Shown: positions 9,270 through 19,034, counted from the stretch's first letter. The stretch is DNA of 64,000 nucleotides from an uncultured Saprospiraceae bacterium (GCA_938001865.1 CALLAW010000005.1:1-64000), one strand, 5' to 3'. Notes: generated by a model from the letters alone, not told the origin. Numbers and translations: made by a program.

Positions 9270-10053
9270 TAGTAGAGATTTTGACGATGTTATCGATGTC
9301 TGTATAGTCAAATTGATGGATCGTATCCACTCCTACTACTAACAGTGTCCCATTAGCTGGGATCAGATCTACTGCCTGGAAAGGGGCAGAACTATAGACG
9401 AGTTGTGGATCAGTAGGTGAGCTGATATCGAATGCCTTTATCCCGTTATTCCGTTCGCAGACGAAGAGATGATCATCAGCCAATCCGAGCCCTTTAGGTT
9501 CTTCCATAGGTACTCTTGCGAGATTATTGGGAGCAGAGACGTCTTTGATATCATAGACATGCAGTTCATTGAGATCTAGAGCTCTCCAACAATTATCCTC
9601 TTGATCAAATGAGGTACTCAGTGTGCTAAATGCCAAGGTGTCATTTGCCACGATAGGATCACAGGGAAGGATATCTGCGAATTGTTCGTATGGAGTGACA
9701 CTTGCGAGCTGTGGGATGCCACTACCATCAAGCGTATAGATATACATCCCTTGCGGAGATCCTACGAATAAGTTGCCATTGTTGAAGAATAATGACTCCA
9801 CATCTGCTTGGATATCAATCGATGTGACATGGATAGGTACCGATGGGTTAGCGACATCTAAGATCCTCAGATTGGTCGATCCGAGTACATAGAGCTTGTT
9901 GCCGATCGTAAGCATACGGGCATATGAGCCCGACAGGACAGCATTATTACTATCTGCTATCCCGATATCACTACTACAGCTACTTATCCCCAACAGGATG
10001 ATGCAGATGAGACTATAGAGTGTGAGTTTATTGCTGATATTATTCTGTTTCAT
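9253..10053 (-). CDS. lipoprotein with LVIVD-type repeats
   Basis: 266 residues. An N-terminal lipobox (LLGISSC, Cys near residue 26) marks an SPII-processed lipoprotein. The mature part carries short repeats of the type LYVLG..NLRILDVANPSVPIHV and IKAFDISSPTDPQLVY. These match the LVIVD beta-propeller repeat common in Bacteroidota surface lipoproteins. Such propellers are thought to be binding scaffolds; no catalytic residues are seen. It is the middle gene of the unit, 69 bp after the 10123-10662 stop and overlapping the next gene. Family call is good; ligand unknown. Confidence 0.75.
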   Translation of the reverse strand: MKQNNISNKLTLYSLICIILLGISSCSSDIGIADSNNAVLSGSYARMLTIGNKLYVLGSTNLRILDVANPSVPIHVTSIDIQADVESLFFNNGNLFVGSPQGMYIYTLDGSGIPQLASVTPYEQFADILPCDPIVANDTLAFSTLSTSFDQEDNCWRALDLNELHVYDIKDVSAPNNLARVPMEEPKGLGLADDHLFVCERNNGIKAFDISSPTDPQLVYSSAPFQAVDLIPANGTLLVVGVDTIHQFDYTDIDNIVKISTIATAD

Positions 10054-10122
10054 AGTTGTGATATTAGGAGTGGAGATGACTTGAGTGTTAGCTGATAAGG
10101 GTTGAGAGAGAGGAGAGCAATC

Positions 10123-10662
10123 CTAGTCAGTCCTGCACTCTGGATTATCGATGATATCTTCTCTCCATCCGATGACTGTGCCTTGAGTAGGGTCGACACA
10201 CTCGAAGTAGCCACTATAGTTGATAGGTGAGATTTGATCTATCGCATCATTTCCATTGAAGTAATTGGCTATCCTACTCTGCTCACTCAGCAGCTCCCCG
10301 TCATAGGTAACTGTCACCAAGTCTTTACCAGATGTAGCATAGATCACTCCATTGCCGACTGTGAATGTACTAGCACCTGGGATATTGATGAAGCTCAACT
10401 TGGTAGGGAAGTTGGGATCTCTATTGTCGACCACATGGATACCTCTGTAGACCTCTCCGATCAGGATGTACGGCTCGACATAGACGATCTGACCGAGCTG
10501 CTCATATGACCTAGGCTCTTGGAGTGAGATATTGAGGTCATCTCCACTCGCATAGATCGGTCTGAGGCCCTCAGCACTAGTGACTGAGATCTGCTGAGTA
10601 CACCCTATCGCCATGATGATGACACCGATCAGGATAGTGAGATGTAAGATATTGAGTTTCAT
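10123..10662 (-). CDS. small lipoprotein, LVIVD-propeller-like
   Basis: 179 residues from the ATG at 10662; nine more codons are open upstream but would spoil the signal peptide. The signal MKLNILHLTILIGVIIMAIGC ends in a lipobox Cys. The mature part resembles the neighbouring LVIVD lipoprotein in its repeat style (YEQLGQIVYVEPYILIGEVYRGIHVVDN, then DPNFPTKLSFINI), but is shorter and ends in a Cys-containing segment (GYFECVDPTQG). It is first in the three-gene minus-strand unit. The two lipoproteins may be ancient duplicates. Confidence 0.7.
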   Translation of the reverse strand: MKLNILHLTILIGVIIMAIGCTQQISVTSAEGLRPIYASGDDLNISLQEPRSYEQLGQIVYVEPYILIGEVYRGIHVVDNRDPNFPTKLSFINIPGASTFTVGNGVIYATSGKDLVTVTYDGELLSEQSRIANYFNGNDAIDQISPINYSGYFECVDPTQGTVIGWREDIIDNPECRTD

Positions 10663-10809
10663 AGTTAGATTATTTGGTCGTAAGGTCATCTGATTATTGT
10701 GACTTCACTCACTGTTACGTGGGTTCTGTAAGATTTCTTTGGTCGCTTCCGCTAAAATAAAATTATTACATCTCATCATGGGTATCAATGGACTCCCTAC
10801 CTTTACCGG

Positions 10810-11337
10810 ATGTTGTATTTACTCGCTAAGTCACTTCACATCATAGGATTCACTGCTTGGTTTTCGGGACTCTTCTACTTAGGACGAATCTTTGTCTATC
10901 ACAGAGAGGCCATCGATCGAGGTCAAGTGGATACGGATCACACACTGATGGAGAAGCGAGCCTATGGCATTATCTGTCATCCTGCTATGGTCATCACATG
11001 GATCTGCGGACTTATCATGCTCTACACTAATGGTCTAGACTGGCTCATGGAGAATGGTTGGATGCAAGCTAAGTTGGCACTACTCGGACTACTTACACTC
11101 CACCACCTCTCTCTCGCTAGGACGATTAACAGTCTAGCTAAAGGTGACATCAGGACTTCCTCATTCAGATTCAGATTACTCAATGAGGTCCCTACTCTTT
11201 TTCTCTTTGCGATCATCCCTCTAGCAGTCTTTAAGAATGGAATCAATGCCATCTATGCGATAGGAAGTCTATTACTCTTGATGGTCTTTCTCTATGGAGC
11301 TACAAAGTTTTACAAGCGATATAGAGAGAGTGCCTAA
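10810..11337 (+). CDS. hemJ: protoporphyrinogen IX oxidase HemJ
   Basis: 175 residues. HemJ oxidises protoporphyrinogen IX to protoporphyrin IX in heme synthesis and sits in the inner membrane. The family pattern is clear: an N-terminal helix with the conserved His (SLHIIGFTAWFSGLFYLGRI), MEKRAYGIICHPAMVITWICGL, a helix carrying LTLHHLSLA, and the FRLLNEVPTLFLFAI block. Four membrane helices are visible and the length matches HemJ. No other heme gene is adjacent. The start ATG at 10810 begins directly with the first helix. Confidence 0.9.
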   Translation: MLYLLAKSLHIIGFTAWFSGLFYLGRIFVYHREAIDRGQVDTDHTLMEKRAYGIICHPAMVITWICGLIMLYTNGLDWLMENGWMQAKLALLGLLTLHHLSLARTINSLAKGDIRTSSFRFRLLNEVPTLFLFAIIPLAVFKNGINAIYAIGSLLLLMVFLYGATKFYKRYRESA

Positions 11338-11389
11338 GCAAGGCTTTACAATACCACGACTGTCAGATGATTGCAGCTTCACCGCTGTT

Positions 11390-11450
11390 CAGAAGTTTAC
11401 AACTTCTGACTCATATCAACCCGAATAGCTTGCTCGACTATTGAGCAAGC
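11390..11450. repeat. two consecutive hairpins downstream of hemJ
   Basis: First: CAGAAGTT (11390-11397) and AACTTCTG (11401-11408) with a TAC loop. Second: GCTTGCTC (11428-11435) and GAGCAAGC (11443-11450) with a 7-nt loop. Neither is followed by a T run, so they are not typical terminators, though they may protect or end the hemJ transcript. Confidence 0.5.
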
Positions 11451-11597
11451 ATCATCTCTCTAGTAACAAATAGTATTCTCTGCTATCTCATCTCTATCAT
11501 AAAGTCCACAATGCAACCACTCCAAAGAATAATTGGCAAATACATAGTGCCTTTTTAACTCATATCAAAAAACCATTACTGACAACATAACTCATTG

Positions 11598-11624
11598 GCT
11601 TTTAGGGCTTTTAGGGCTTTTAGG
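11598..11624. repeat. 9-bp tandem repeat, three copies
   Basis: GCTTTTAGG occurs three times head to tail without mismatch, followed by a partial unit (GCAA). It is non-coding and close to the start of the accessory region. Confidence 0.8.
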
Positions 11625-11696
11625 GCAATTTCAAAAAGAATGAACCCCTCAAATTTTAGTATAAAAGTGTCCCTTTCTTGGCAGAAGAATATAGAT

Positions 11697-11704
11697 TAAC
11701 TTTG
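11697..11704 (+). promoter_or_regulatory. putative promoter of the secreted metalloprotease gene
   Basis: TAACTTTG fits the TAnnTTTG -7 consensus. A TTG at 11678-11680 lies 16 bp upstream, slightly closer than the usual -33 spacing. Transcription from here would give a 5' UTR of about 200 nt. Confidence 0.4.
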
Positions 11705-11911
11705 ACAAAAGAGATGTTGCATATCCCCAAAGTGTAAGATCTCAACCGATTTATTTATTTTTTTTAACCCAGAAACCGACCTTACCTAAAAAGAAAGAGC
11801 CCACGAACACATCGAAATGTATCACGCAGACTCAACTCGATCCGCATCGAGACTGCAAATGTATGGCTTTTGTTCTAGGGAGTAGAGACGGTGGATGACA
11901 AATTTTTTTTT

Positions 11912-14900
11912 ATGAAAAAATTTTTATTATTCCTATTTATTTTTCAATCATTAAGTGGCAATACTCAGGACACATATTGTGGTTTTGAAATTAATCCAAC
12001 TGGGAACCCAGGTCTAGATTCATTGTATGAGTCCATGCAGGAGCTTTACAGCCAAGATCTTCAAAGGGTTCCACCTGATGTCCTAATAACCATTCCTGTA
12101 GTATTCCATGTTATGGAATGGGGTAGTACTCCATTACTTACTGATTCAGAAATTGTAGATGCACTTAAGTTACTCAACGACAATTTCTCTGGATTTAATG
12201 ATAATGATGATGATTCTGTGAACACAAATATTGAATTTTGTCTAGCAACACGTGATCCAGAAGGGAATTCTTCTAATGGAATCATAAGATTTGACTGTAA
12301 TAGTGGTTGCGGCTCTTATTCTGAAAATGGGCTTTATTTCAATGTTGGAGGTATTTCATCCTATGTGAATGGACTTTCTGTTTGGCCAATTGATTACTTA
12401 AATATTTGGGTTGTAAATGAAGGAATAGCTTTTGGCTCTGCTACTCCACCAAACATGGCTGATGACACCTGGGATGGAGTTGTAATAACAGCAGATCATA
12501 TAGAGTCTGGTGTGTTAACTCATGAAGTAGGACATTTTTTGGATCTATTGCATACTTTTGAAAGCTATGAAATTCAATGTGATTTATATTCTCAAGGGTT
12601 GAACGTAGCTTGTTGTCAATTAGGTGATAGAGTATGCGATACTGCGCCTCACGAAAGGTCAGTGTTAGATGAAAGCACAGGTTCATTTCCATGTTATCAA
12701 AGTACTATGATAAACTCTTGTTGCACTGGTGAATTTGGAGAGCCTCTTTGTGACTATAGTGGGGATTTCTGTGGTGGAGATTTTTCTGTAGGCACAGATG
12801 CAGATACATACAATAATAATTTCATGAACTACAGCTCATGCATTAGCGAATTCACTCATGGACAGGTTGACAGAATGCGTGATGCAATTATTATGTTTAG
12901 ACCAGAACTTCATAATTCTTTAGGTTGCGAGCTTCCGTGTACTGAAATTGATGATGATATTGTAGGTAATTTCGTACTTAATGCTGGTGATGTCTCTAAT
13001 TATTCAGTATCAGGAGAGTATCAAAGTTATGAATGGTTTTTAGATGGGAATTTTGTAGCAAGTGATGCATCAACTATTATTACGTTCAATGAATCCGGAT
13101 TGTATGATGTTTGTGTGATTTTGAACAACGGAAATTGTTTAAGGTCCTACTGTATTGAAATATATGTTTTGAATAGTCCTGCTGATTGTATTGATCTGTC
13201 TTTTCCGAATTGTAATTTTGTTTTAAATTCAAGTTTTAATCTTAATTCAGGTGTTGAGAACTATACGTCGGTTCCAGACCCAAGTTTATTGTGTAATTGG
13301 ATTAATAGAATAGGTAGTCCAACTATTTGTACACAATCTGGAAGGGTAGGATTATATTGTTTAAATTCTTTCTTTTTAGGACAAGATGTGCAAGGTATTT
13401 CAACAACTCACATGTTAAACTTAGAGGATGGTAAATCATACAGTTTGTCTTTAGATTTTACCACAGCAATATCTGAAATTGCTGGTCAAAATATGAATAT
13501 GGGTGGTTTCGTCATTGGGCTATCTGATTCATTTGTTTCCAATGGTGTGCAAAATGATTTTATCATTCATGATGAAGCGATAGTTCAATCCAACGGAGTG
13601 GAATCAATAAGTATTCCAAATGCTTATGTATGTGATGTTGTCCTTGATCAAAAATTGGAAAATATTGAGTTTGAATACGACTCTGATATGATGGGAAATT
13701 ACTTATTTATCGAAGTTTACTTTGATGATGCTACTCAATCAACTTTAATCATTGATAATGTTACTGTGTCCCCTATAGATCAGCCTACAATAAATCTGCT
13801 AAATATTGATAATCAATGCTACCTTGAAGATGAGGAACATGATATTACTGTTTCAGTAACAGATGGATCAGTGCCATACACGTATGAGTGGATAAATGAT
13901 GCCGAACCAAACATGGTATTAAGTACACAAGAATCATTTGATCTCAATGAGTCTATGCTTACTTCACAACAAGTCATCGACATACAGACAGAATTTATTA
14001 GTCCAAGTTACACTGTGATTGTTAGTGATAAAAACGGATGTACTATCAGTGCAACTACTAACCCTTTTACTCTTAGGTCAATTCCAATTGTTACTATTTC
14101 CACAGTAGATAGTGACTGTAACAATTTAGGGAAGATCTGCTTAGATATTACGGATAATGAAGATCGAACTGCAATAGAGTTTAGTTTTGATGGTGGTATG
14201 ACATATGAACAAAAAATACCTGATAATTCAGGTCAAGTATGTTATGATCTTCCAGATGGAAGTTATGATGTTTGGTCACGGTGGGGAAATGATCAATGTC
14301 CCGTAGATTTGGATGAAATCAATGATGCAACAATTAATAATGATTGTATATTACCTTTAGAGTGCACTGATAATGGGGATGTGATTTCTATTGGCAATGC
14401 CGAAAACGAAGACATTAAAACTTTATCAGATCTAATATTAGAAAATGAGCTAAGTATGCCAATAGTTGGCCAAGAGTTTCACGTAAATGGAAGCATAATC
14501 TTTAATGTAGATGCTCAATTTGAAGATTGTAAGTTCTATTTTAAGGATGGTTCAAGAATAGAAATGCTTCAGAATACTATATCACTTGATTATTGCTTAC
14601 TCACCGCATGCAATGATACTTGGGAGGGTGTTGAGCTTAATGGTACCTCTCTTAATCTTGAAAACTCGACCGTTTCATTTGCATTCATTGGGATTCAAGC
14701 GAATGATGATGTGTATTCTAACATGACAATAGACGAGTGTAATTTTATTCAAAATTACACAGGTATTTCTCTTAATGGCAATCATGAAATTTATTTAGAT
14801 AATTCAGATTTTACTGGTCCTGAATTAGGTACACCAGCAAACGATTGGTTAACCGGTCAATATTACCTTCCTTCAGGTTTAAGATTTAATAATACTAATG

Positions 14901-16972
14901 TTTACCAAAGTACGATTGGAGTCAATGGACCTAATACTTTTGAAAGCAATCTTTTTTATGGTGTTTTTGCAAATAACTCTAGTTTTTGGATAGAAAATAC
15001 AACTTTCAGAAATATTGGAAATAACGATGAATTTGAGGGTGTTCAGATCAATAATAATGTTTTTGCTCCGAGGTCGGCAATTAGAAGTATTGGAAACTCA
15101 TCTTACAATTATATTAGATACTGTAGAATTGAAAACTGTACAAGAGGGTTTTGGATGCAAAATAGAAGCTCCAGCATTTATGGATCACCTAATATAGATG
15201 TTTTTGAGACTGGGATACTAGCATCTAACATTACAGCAAGGAATAATACAATAACTTCAAAGTACAAAGGAATTTCTGCCAATGGTGTCCATTGTACAAT
15301 CTCTGATAACAGTATAGAATTAGAAAACAGTACAGATTTTGAAAATGGAGCAGGAATTCATATATATGCTTCTGAGGGAGGAATAATTAATGATGGAGCT
15401 GAGCATGGCCATTCTACTGTAAGAATAGAAAATAATTCTATTAAAGCATCAAATACTACATGGGCTGGAATTCTATCTCAAAATTCAGAAACAGTTCAGA
15501 TTCTAGAAAACTCTGTTGATATTCAAAATCCAATCAATACAACAGGAATACTTGTGTCTGGTAAAGTTGATTACGAAATTGAATGTAATAACATATTTAG
15601 CGACAATTCTAATGGTTCTTCGGGTGTAAGTAATGGAATTGTAATACAAATGTCTGGAGATCACAGACTATCTAACAATATACTAGATAACCTTACGACT
15701 GGCATAAGGACTAGATTTAATGCTAACGACATCGACATTAACTGCACCCAATTTCAAGGAGGCCACACAGGCCTCAAAGTAGAATCCTTCATCGGCCCAC
15801 AACCAAATGGTGTCAACGCATGGGCGGATGGCGCCTATCAAGTGGATGCCGAGAGTATTTTTGAATTCTTTGAAAACCAACAAATGCAATTTACCGTTGC
15901 AGACCCTGACCCGATGGATGACTGCCCTGATCAAGCTACTCACCTATTCCCATGTGAGATCATAGGGGATGAATGGTTTGAGTATGATCCTGATGGTGAT
16001 GTCGTTTGTCAAGCAAATGGTTGTGAAGGCAATATCGGCTATGATGGTCTCACATCACCAGAAGATGAGCTAGAGTTGCTCTGTGAGTGGAATGAAGGGA
16101 GATCAGATACACTCTCTTGCGAAGAACAATGGGTACAAGACTACCAGCTGTATAGTATGATCAAAGGTCAGGGCCTCGATACATTGGATGATCTAAGAGA
16201 ATATGATTGTCTATCCCAATTTTTAGTAGACATATCAGATAGTCCTATTACTACTTTCTACACCATTGATTCTCTTCTGACTGTACAAGATAGTTTATTA
16301 GTTGATTCACTCATTACAACGAGTACAGCATTGGACAATGTGATGACGAATGACGATAACCGTGATCTTTCACTGGATAGCCTACAATCTCAGATCAGTG
16401 ACTTACTAGCACAGATGGATAGTCTACAGCAGTATAATCTGGTCCATGTAGACAGTCTCCTCACACAAGTTGGTAGAGATAGCTGTGACATTATCACTGA
16501 TTGGGAAGTGGTCTATGATGTACTGATCGATGAGAGGAGTGGAGAGGAGATCACTCAGAGGCAAATTGCTGACTTAGAAACGATAGCACTCAAGTGTCCG
16601 ACTCATGTAGGCCATGTCATTTATTCCGCAAGGAGGATTGTCTCTGATCGGACGCATCTGAGATATGACCTCATTGATGATTGTGGTAGAGTGGAGACTC
16701 GAAGTAGAAAACAAGGTACAATTGTTACTTCTGTAGGACTCTCTATAGTACCGAATCCTTCAACAGATCTAGTCACAATAGGTCTACCAGAAGCAAGTAA
16801 TGGGACATTGACTATCCAATCGTTGAATGGTCAAGTCATGTATGAACATGACACTCATGGGACAGAATCACACAAAGTCATGACTACAACTTATAGAAGT
16901 GGAATCTATATTGTATCTTTTGATTCGATCAATGGAGAACACTATGTTTCGAAGCTGGTCATTGTCAAGTAG
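11912..16972 (+). CDS. large secreted M43-like metalloprotease with beta-helix and T9SS sorting domain
   Basis: 1686 residues from the ATG at 11912, chosen over GTG 11891 because it starts a clean signal peptide ending near SGNTQ. Domains in order: a pappalysin/cytophagalysin-like zinc protease with HEVGHFLDLLH at residues 204-214, a later CDTAPHE segment and an MNYSSC Met-turn near residue 307; immunoglobulin/PKD-like modules; a right-handed parallel beta-helix at about 850-1290; a short coiled coil near 1490-1515; and a C-terminal type A sorting domain starting at PNPSTDLV near 1613. The protein should be exported by Sec, then moved to the surface by T9SS. DNA from 11912 to about 15710 is AT-rich, while the rest matches the genome average. 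The last 380 bp of the conserved tail recur at 21389. Confidence 0.85.
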   Translation: MKKFLLFLFIFQSLSGNTQDTYCGFEINPTGNPGLDSLYESMQELYSQDLQRVPPDVLITIPVVFHVMEWGSTPLLTDSEIVDALKLLNDNFSGFNDNDDDSVNTNIEFCLATRDPEGNSSNGIIRFDCNSGCGSYSENGLYFNVGGISSYVNGLSVWPIDYLNIWVVNEGIAFGSATPPNMADDTWDGVVITADHIESGVLTHEVGHFLDLLHTFESYEIQCDLYSQGLNVACCQLGDRVCDTAPHERSVLDESTGSFPCYQSTMINSCCTGEFGEPLCDYSGDFCGGDFSVGTDADTYNNNFMNYSSCISEFTHGQVDRMRDAIIMFRPELHNSLGCELPCTEIDDDIVGNFVLNAGDVSNYSVSGEYQSYEWFLDGNFVASDASTIITFNESGLYDVCVILNNGNCLRSYCIEIYVLNSPADCIDLSFPNCNFVLNSSFNLNSGVENYTSVPDPSLLCNWINRIGSPTICTQSGRVGLYCLNSFFLGQDVQGISTTHMLNLEDGKSYSLSLDFTTAISEIAGQNMNMGGFVIGLSDSFVSNGVQNDFIIHDEAIVQSNGVESISIPNAYVCDVVLDQKLENIEFEYDSDMMGNYLFIEVYFDDATQSTLIIDNVTVSPIDQPTINLLNIDNQCYLEDEEHDITVSVTDGSVPYTYEWINDAEPNMVLSTQESFDLNESMLTSQQVIDIQTEFISPSYTVIVSDKNGCTISATTNPFTLRSIPIVTISTVDSDCNNLGKICLDITDNEDRTAIEFSFDGGMTYEQKIPDNSGQVCYDLPDGSYDVWSRWGNDQCPVDLDEINDATINNDCILPLECTDNGDVISIGNAENEDIKTLSDLILENELSMPIVGQEFHVNGSIIFNVDAQFEDCKFYFKDGSRIEMLQNTISLDYCLLTACNDTWEGVELNGTSLNLENSTVSFAFIGIQANDDVYSNMTIDECNFIQNYTGISLNGNHEIYLDNSDFTGPELGTPANDWLTGQYYLPSGLRFNNTNVYQSTIGVNGPNTFESNLFYGVFANNSSFWIENTTFRNIGNNDEFEGVQINNNVFAPRSAIRSIGNSSYNYIRYCRIENCTRGFWMQNRSSSIYGSPNIDVFETGILASNITARNNTITSKYKGISANGVHCTISDNSIELENSTDFENGAGIHIYASEGGIINDGAEHGHSTVRIENNSIKASNTTWAGILSQNSETVQILENSVDIQNPINTTGILVSGKVDYEIECNNIFSDNSNGSSGVSNGIVIQMSGDHRLSNNILDNLTTGIRTRFNANDIDINCTQFQGGHTGLKVESFIGPQPNGVNAWADGAYQVDAESIFEFFENQQMQFTVADPDPMDDCPDQATHLFPCEIIGDEWFEYDPDGDVVCQANGCEGNIGYDGLTSPEDELELLCEWNEGRSDTLSCEEQWVQDYQLYSMIKGQGLDTLDDLREYDCLSQFLVDISDSPITTFYTIDSLLTVQDSLLVDSLITTSTALDNVMTNDDNRDLSLDSLQSQISDLLAQMDSLQQYNLVHVDSLLTQVGRDSCDIITDWEVVYDVLIDERSGEEITQRQIADLETIALKCPTHVGHVIYSARRIVSDRTHLRYDLIDDCGRVETRSRKQGTIVTSVGLSIVPNPSTDLVTIGLPEASNGTLTIQSLNGQVMYEHDTHGTESHKVMTTTYRSGIYIVSFDSINGEHYVSKLVIVK
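16399..16777 (+). repeat. tail repeat, copy 1 (inside the metalloprotease gene)
   Basis: This stretch aligns without gaps to 21389-21767 at a constant offset of 4990 bp. I counted 23 mismatches by eye over 377 bp, about 94% identity. It codes for the coiled-coil end, an ERSGEEITQRQIADLETIALKCP segment and the start of the sorting domain. Confidence 0.9.
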
Positions 16973-17016
16973 TAGTCAAGCCAAGATTAGAGTATTGAAT
17001 ACAACAGAATGTAAAT

Positions 17017-17048
17017 GGAGGTTACCATTAGGTAGCCTCCAAATTTTT
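17017..17048 (+). terminator. rho-independent terminator after the metalloprotease gene
   Basis: GGAGGTTACC (17017-17026) pairs with GGTAGCCTCC (17031-17040), one wobble, ATTA loop, followed by AAATTTTT. It ends 20 bp before the next start codon, so the downstream gene is either read through or has a promoter inside this short gap. Confidence 0.75.
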
Positions 17049-17068
17049 AAAATCACAAGATCAAGAAT

Positions 17069-18598
17069 ATGCAGCAATACTATCAGATAAGTTTTGTCGT
17101 GATGATGCTACTCTTAGGATTACAAAATGGATCTGCTCAGGCCAAATATGACTATACGTGGATTTTCGGAGCCAATACGTCAACAATGCCTGGAGTTGAA
17201 GGGAGTGTTATCCAATTTTCTGATGCTGGTGTTGATACATTGTATCAGCCTTTGCCTAGTAAAATTGGTACAGAAAACATCTCTATCAGCACTGTTGATG
17301 GTGACTTGATCGCCTACTCCAATGCTTGCGATGTGTACAATAGTGACTTTGAGCTGATGGAGAATGGAGAAGATATCAACCCAGGAGAAGTCCACAATCA
17401 ACAATGTGAGAATGGTAATTATGCAGGAGCTCAGAACTCATTGATGTTACCCGACCCTGCTGGGGGAGGGGTGTATTTTTTCCATAAATTAATTGAGAAC
17501 TTTTTTTTTGGTCCTGACTTTGTAGGAGGCGCCACAAATGTCCTTTATTCATATATAGATGTTACACTTAATCAGGTAACTGAAAAGAATGTCTCTATTC
17601 AAAGTAATTTGCTGAATACATCAGGTTTTACAGAGGCGATCAGACATGCTAATGGGCAAGATTGGTGGATCCTTGAGTTTTCACAATGGGATAGTCTCGA
17701 AGTGACACAAGATGATTCTCTGATGTATGTTTTCAAGATAAATATAGATTCTATTTATTTGAATCATAAACAGGTTATTGAGCATACTTCAGTATTAGAT
17801 TACAGATGTTCTGTTGGAGGTCAATCAGCATTCTCTACAGATGGTGGTACCTTTGCAATGTACTGCCCTTTAAGCGGTTTAGATCTCTATGACTTTGATA
17901 GAGAGACAGCGATGCTGAGTAACTATCGTCACTTAGAGATACCATCGACTTATCGTACCAGCGGACTCTGCTTCTCACCGAATAATCGCTTCGTCTATGT
18001 GAGTAATGGAGACAAGCTCTGGCAGGTAGACCTTGAGGCCGAGACTCTTGCGAGTGGCTTACTATTGATAGAGGATGAGATACTCAGTACAGGAGGCTTC
18101 TCAGCTAACTTTGCTAAGATGCAACTCGGTCCCGACTGCCGTATCTACATGAATAGCACCAACCAGCGACCGACACTCCACCTCATCACCCACCCAGATG
18201 AGAAGGGAGAAGCTTGTGGCTTTATCCAACAAGGATTCAAACTTCCACACCACCATCAACCCGCATCTCTCCCAAACTTCCCCCACTTCCGCATCGATGA
18301 GGACGAGGTTTGTAATCCTGACTTGGTGACATCTGTCTTTGAGTTTCCTGTAGAAGTAGTCAAAGGCCTCGACGTTCATCCCAATCCCACATCAGGAGAT
18401 TTGACAATTGATCTTCCAGAGGTGATCACAGGTCTACTATCTATGAGGGATGTGACTGGTCAGGTGGTGATGACATTAGACTTGGACTATGCTGAGGAGG
18501 TTGAGCTTGACTTGTATGGGTATCATGCAGGGATGTATGTGGTGGAGGTGGTGGGTGAGAGTGGAGAGCGGTATGTAGAGAGGGTAGTTGTGTTTTAA
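17069..18598 (+). CDS. T9SS-sorted secreted protein, paralog A
   Basis: 509 residues: signal peptide ending NGSAQA, then a mature N-terminus with DYTWIFG. The N-terminal half contains YSNACDVYNSDFELMENGEDINPG, LMLPDP, a DWWIL segment, and propeller-like strands such as YDFDRETAMLSNY. The type A sorting domain begins at HPNPTSGD near residue 432 and ends in ERVVVF. The architecture matches a family expanded in Saprospiraceae; function unknown. It is closely related along its length to the protein at 19519-21054. The first ~800 bp are AT-rich and from about 17880 the codon use switches to the genome's normal style, a switch that in paralog B comes only near 20700. It lies between two copies of the metalloprotease tail. 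Confidence 0.85.
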   Translation: MQQYYQISFVVMMLLLGLQNGSAQAKYDYTWIFGANTSTMPGVEGSVIQFSDAGVDTLYQPLPSKIGTENISISTVDGDLIAYSNACDVYNSDFELMENGEDINPGEVHNQQCENGNYAGAQNSLMLPDPAGGGVYFFHKLIENFFFGPDFVGGATNVLYSYIDVTLNQVTEKNVSIQSNLLNTSGFTEAIRHANGQDWWILEFSQWDSLEVTQDDSLMYVFKINIDSIYLNHKQVIEHTSVLDYRCSVGGQSAFSTDGGTFAMYCPLSGLDLYDFDRETAMLSNYRHLEIPSTYRTSGLCFSPNNRFVYVSNGDKLWQVDLEAETLASGLLLIEDEILSTGGFSANFAKMQLGPDCRIYMNSTNQRPTLHLITHPDEKGEACGFIQQGFKLPHHHQPASLPNFPHFRIDEDEVCNPDLVTSVFEFPVEVVKGLDVHPNPTSGDLTIDLPEVITGLLSMRDVTGQVVMTLDLDYAEEVELDLYGYHAGMYVVEVVGESGERYVERVVVF

Positions 18599-19034
18599 TG
18601 TATAATGGTTAAGGCTAAATGGATAATGTGGCCGATTAAGACTAATCTAAGTTTAAGACTAAGATTAATTTCTTACTGATAATGTGTATTGGTTAATGTA
18701 CAATGCTTAATGAGGTTTTTGAAGATTAAAATTAAGACCAAGTTTAATGTGATAGTGTAATTGGTAATCTCTTCATAAAAACCTGCATTTGTTCAATTAA
18801 AGTCAGTGATGACCTACAGAAATATGTAGTGCCTCGAGTGGAATTACGTACCGATTTTCAATCGGAAAAAAGCATGGAACGGTAAGAGGCAGCTACGGTT
18901 TTGACTTCTGAGAAGAAGGCGAAAATTTCCTTTGGTCATCTTGATTTTTTGTTTTCTTTCGACAGGCTCAAGACCGGCAGTTTTTTATCAAGAAAAAATG
19001 AAAAAGTCATCATGGTAAGTAAAATGAGCAGTAG
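18599..19034. other. non-coding relic region between paralog A and the second tail
   Basis: The first 180 bp are simple AT-rich sequence with recurring TTAA/TAATG words. From about 18780 the composition becomes mixed: a small hairpin CCGATT-TTC-AATCGG at 18851-18865 and the motif TTTCGACAGGCTCAAG near 18957-18972. That motif resembles a short repeat I have seen between genes in many bacterial genomes. No reading frame is convincing. Confidence 0.45.

Larger units (their letters stand above)
11338..11911. other. long non-coding leader with hairpins and a short tandem repeat
   Basis: No gene seen. It contains two adjacent hairpins after hemJ (11390-11408 and 11428-11450), a 9-bp tandem repeat at 11598-11624, a putative promoter at 11697-11704 and a small hairpin CTCGAT/ATCGAG at 11836-11851 in what would be the 5' UTR of the metalloprotease gene. 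Confidence 0.5.

Noticed and set aside
11598-11624. CRISPR-like array
   Set aside because: The 9-bp units are adjacent without spacers; no CRISPR repeats or cas genes occur in the window.
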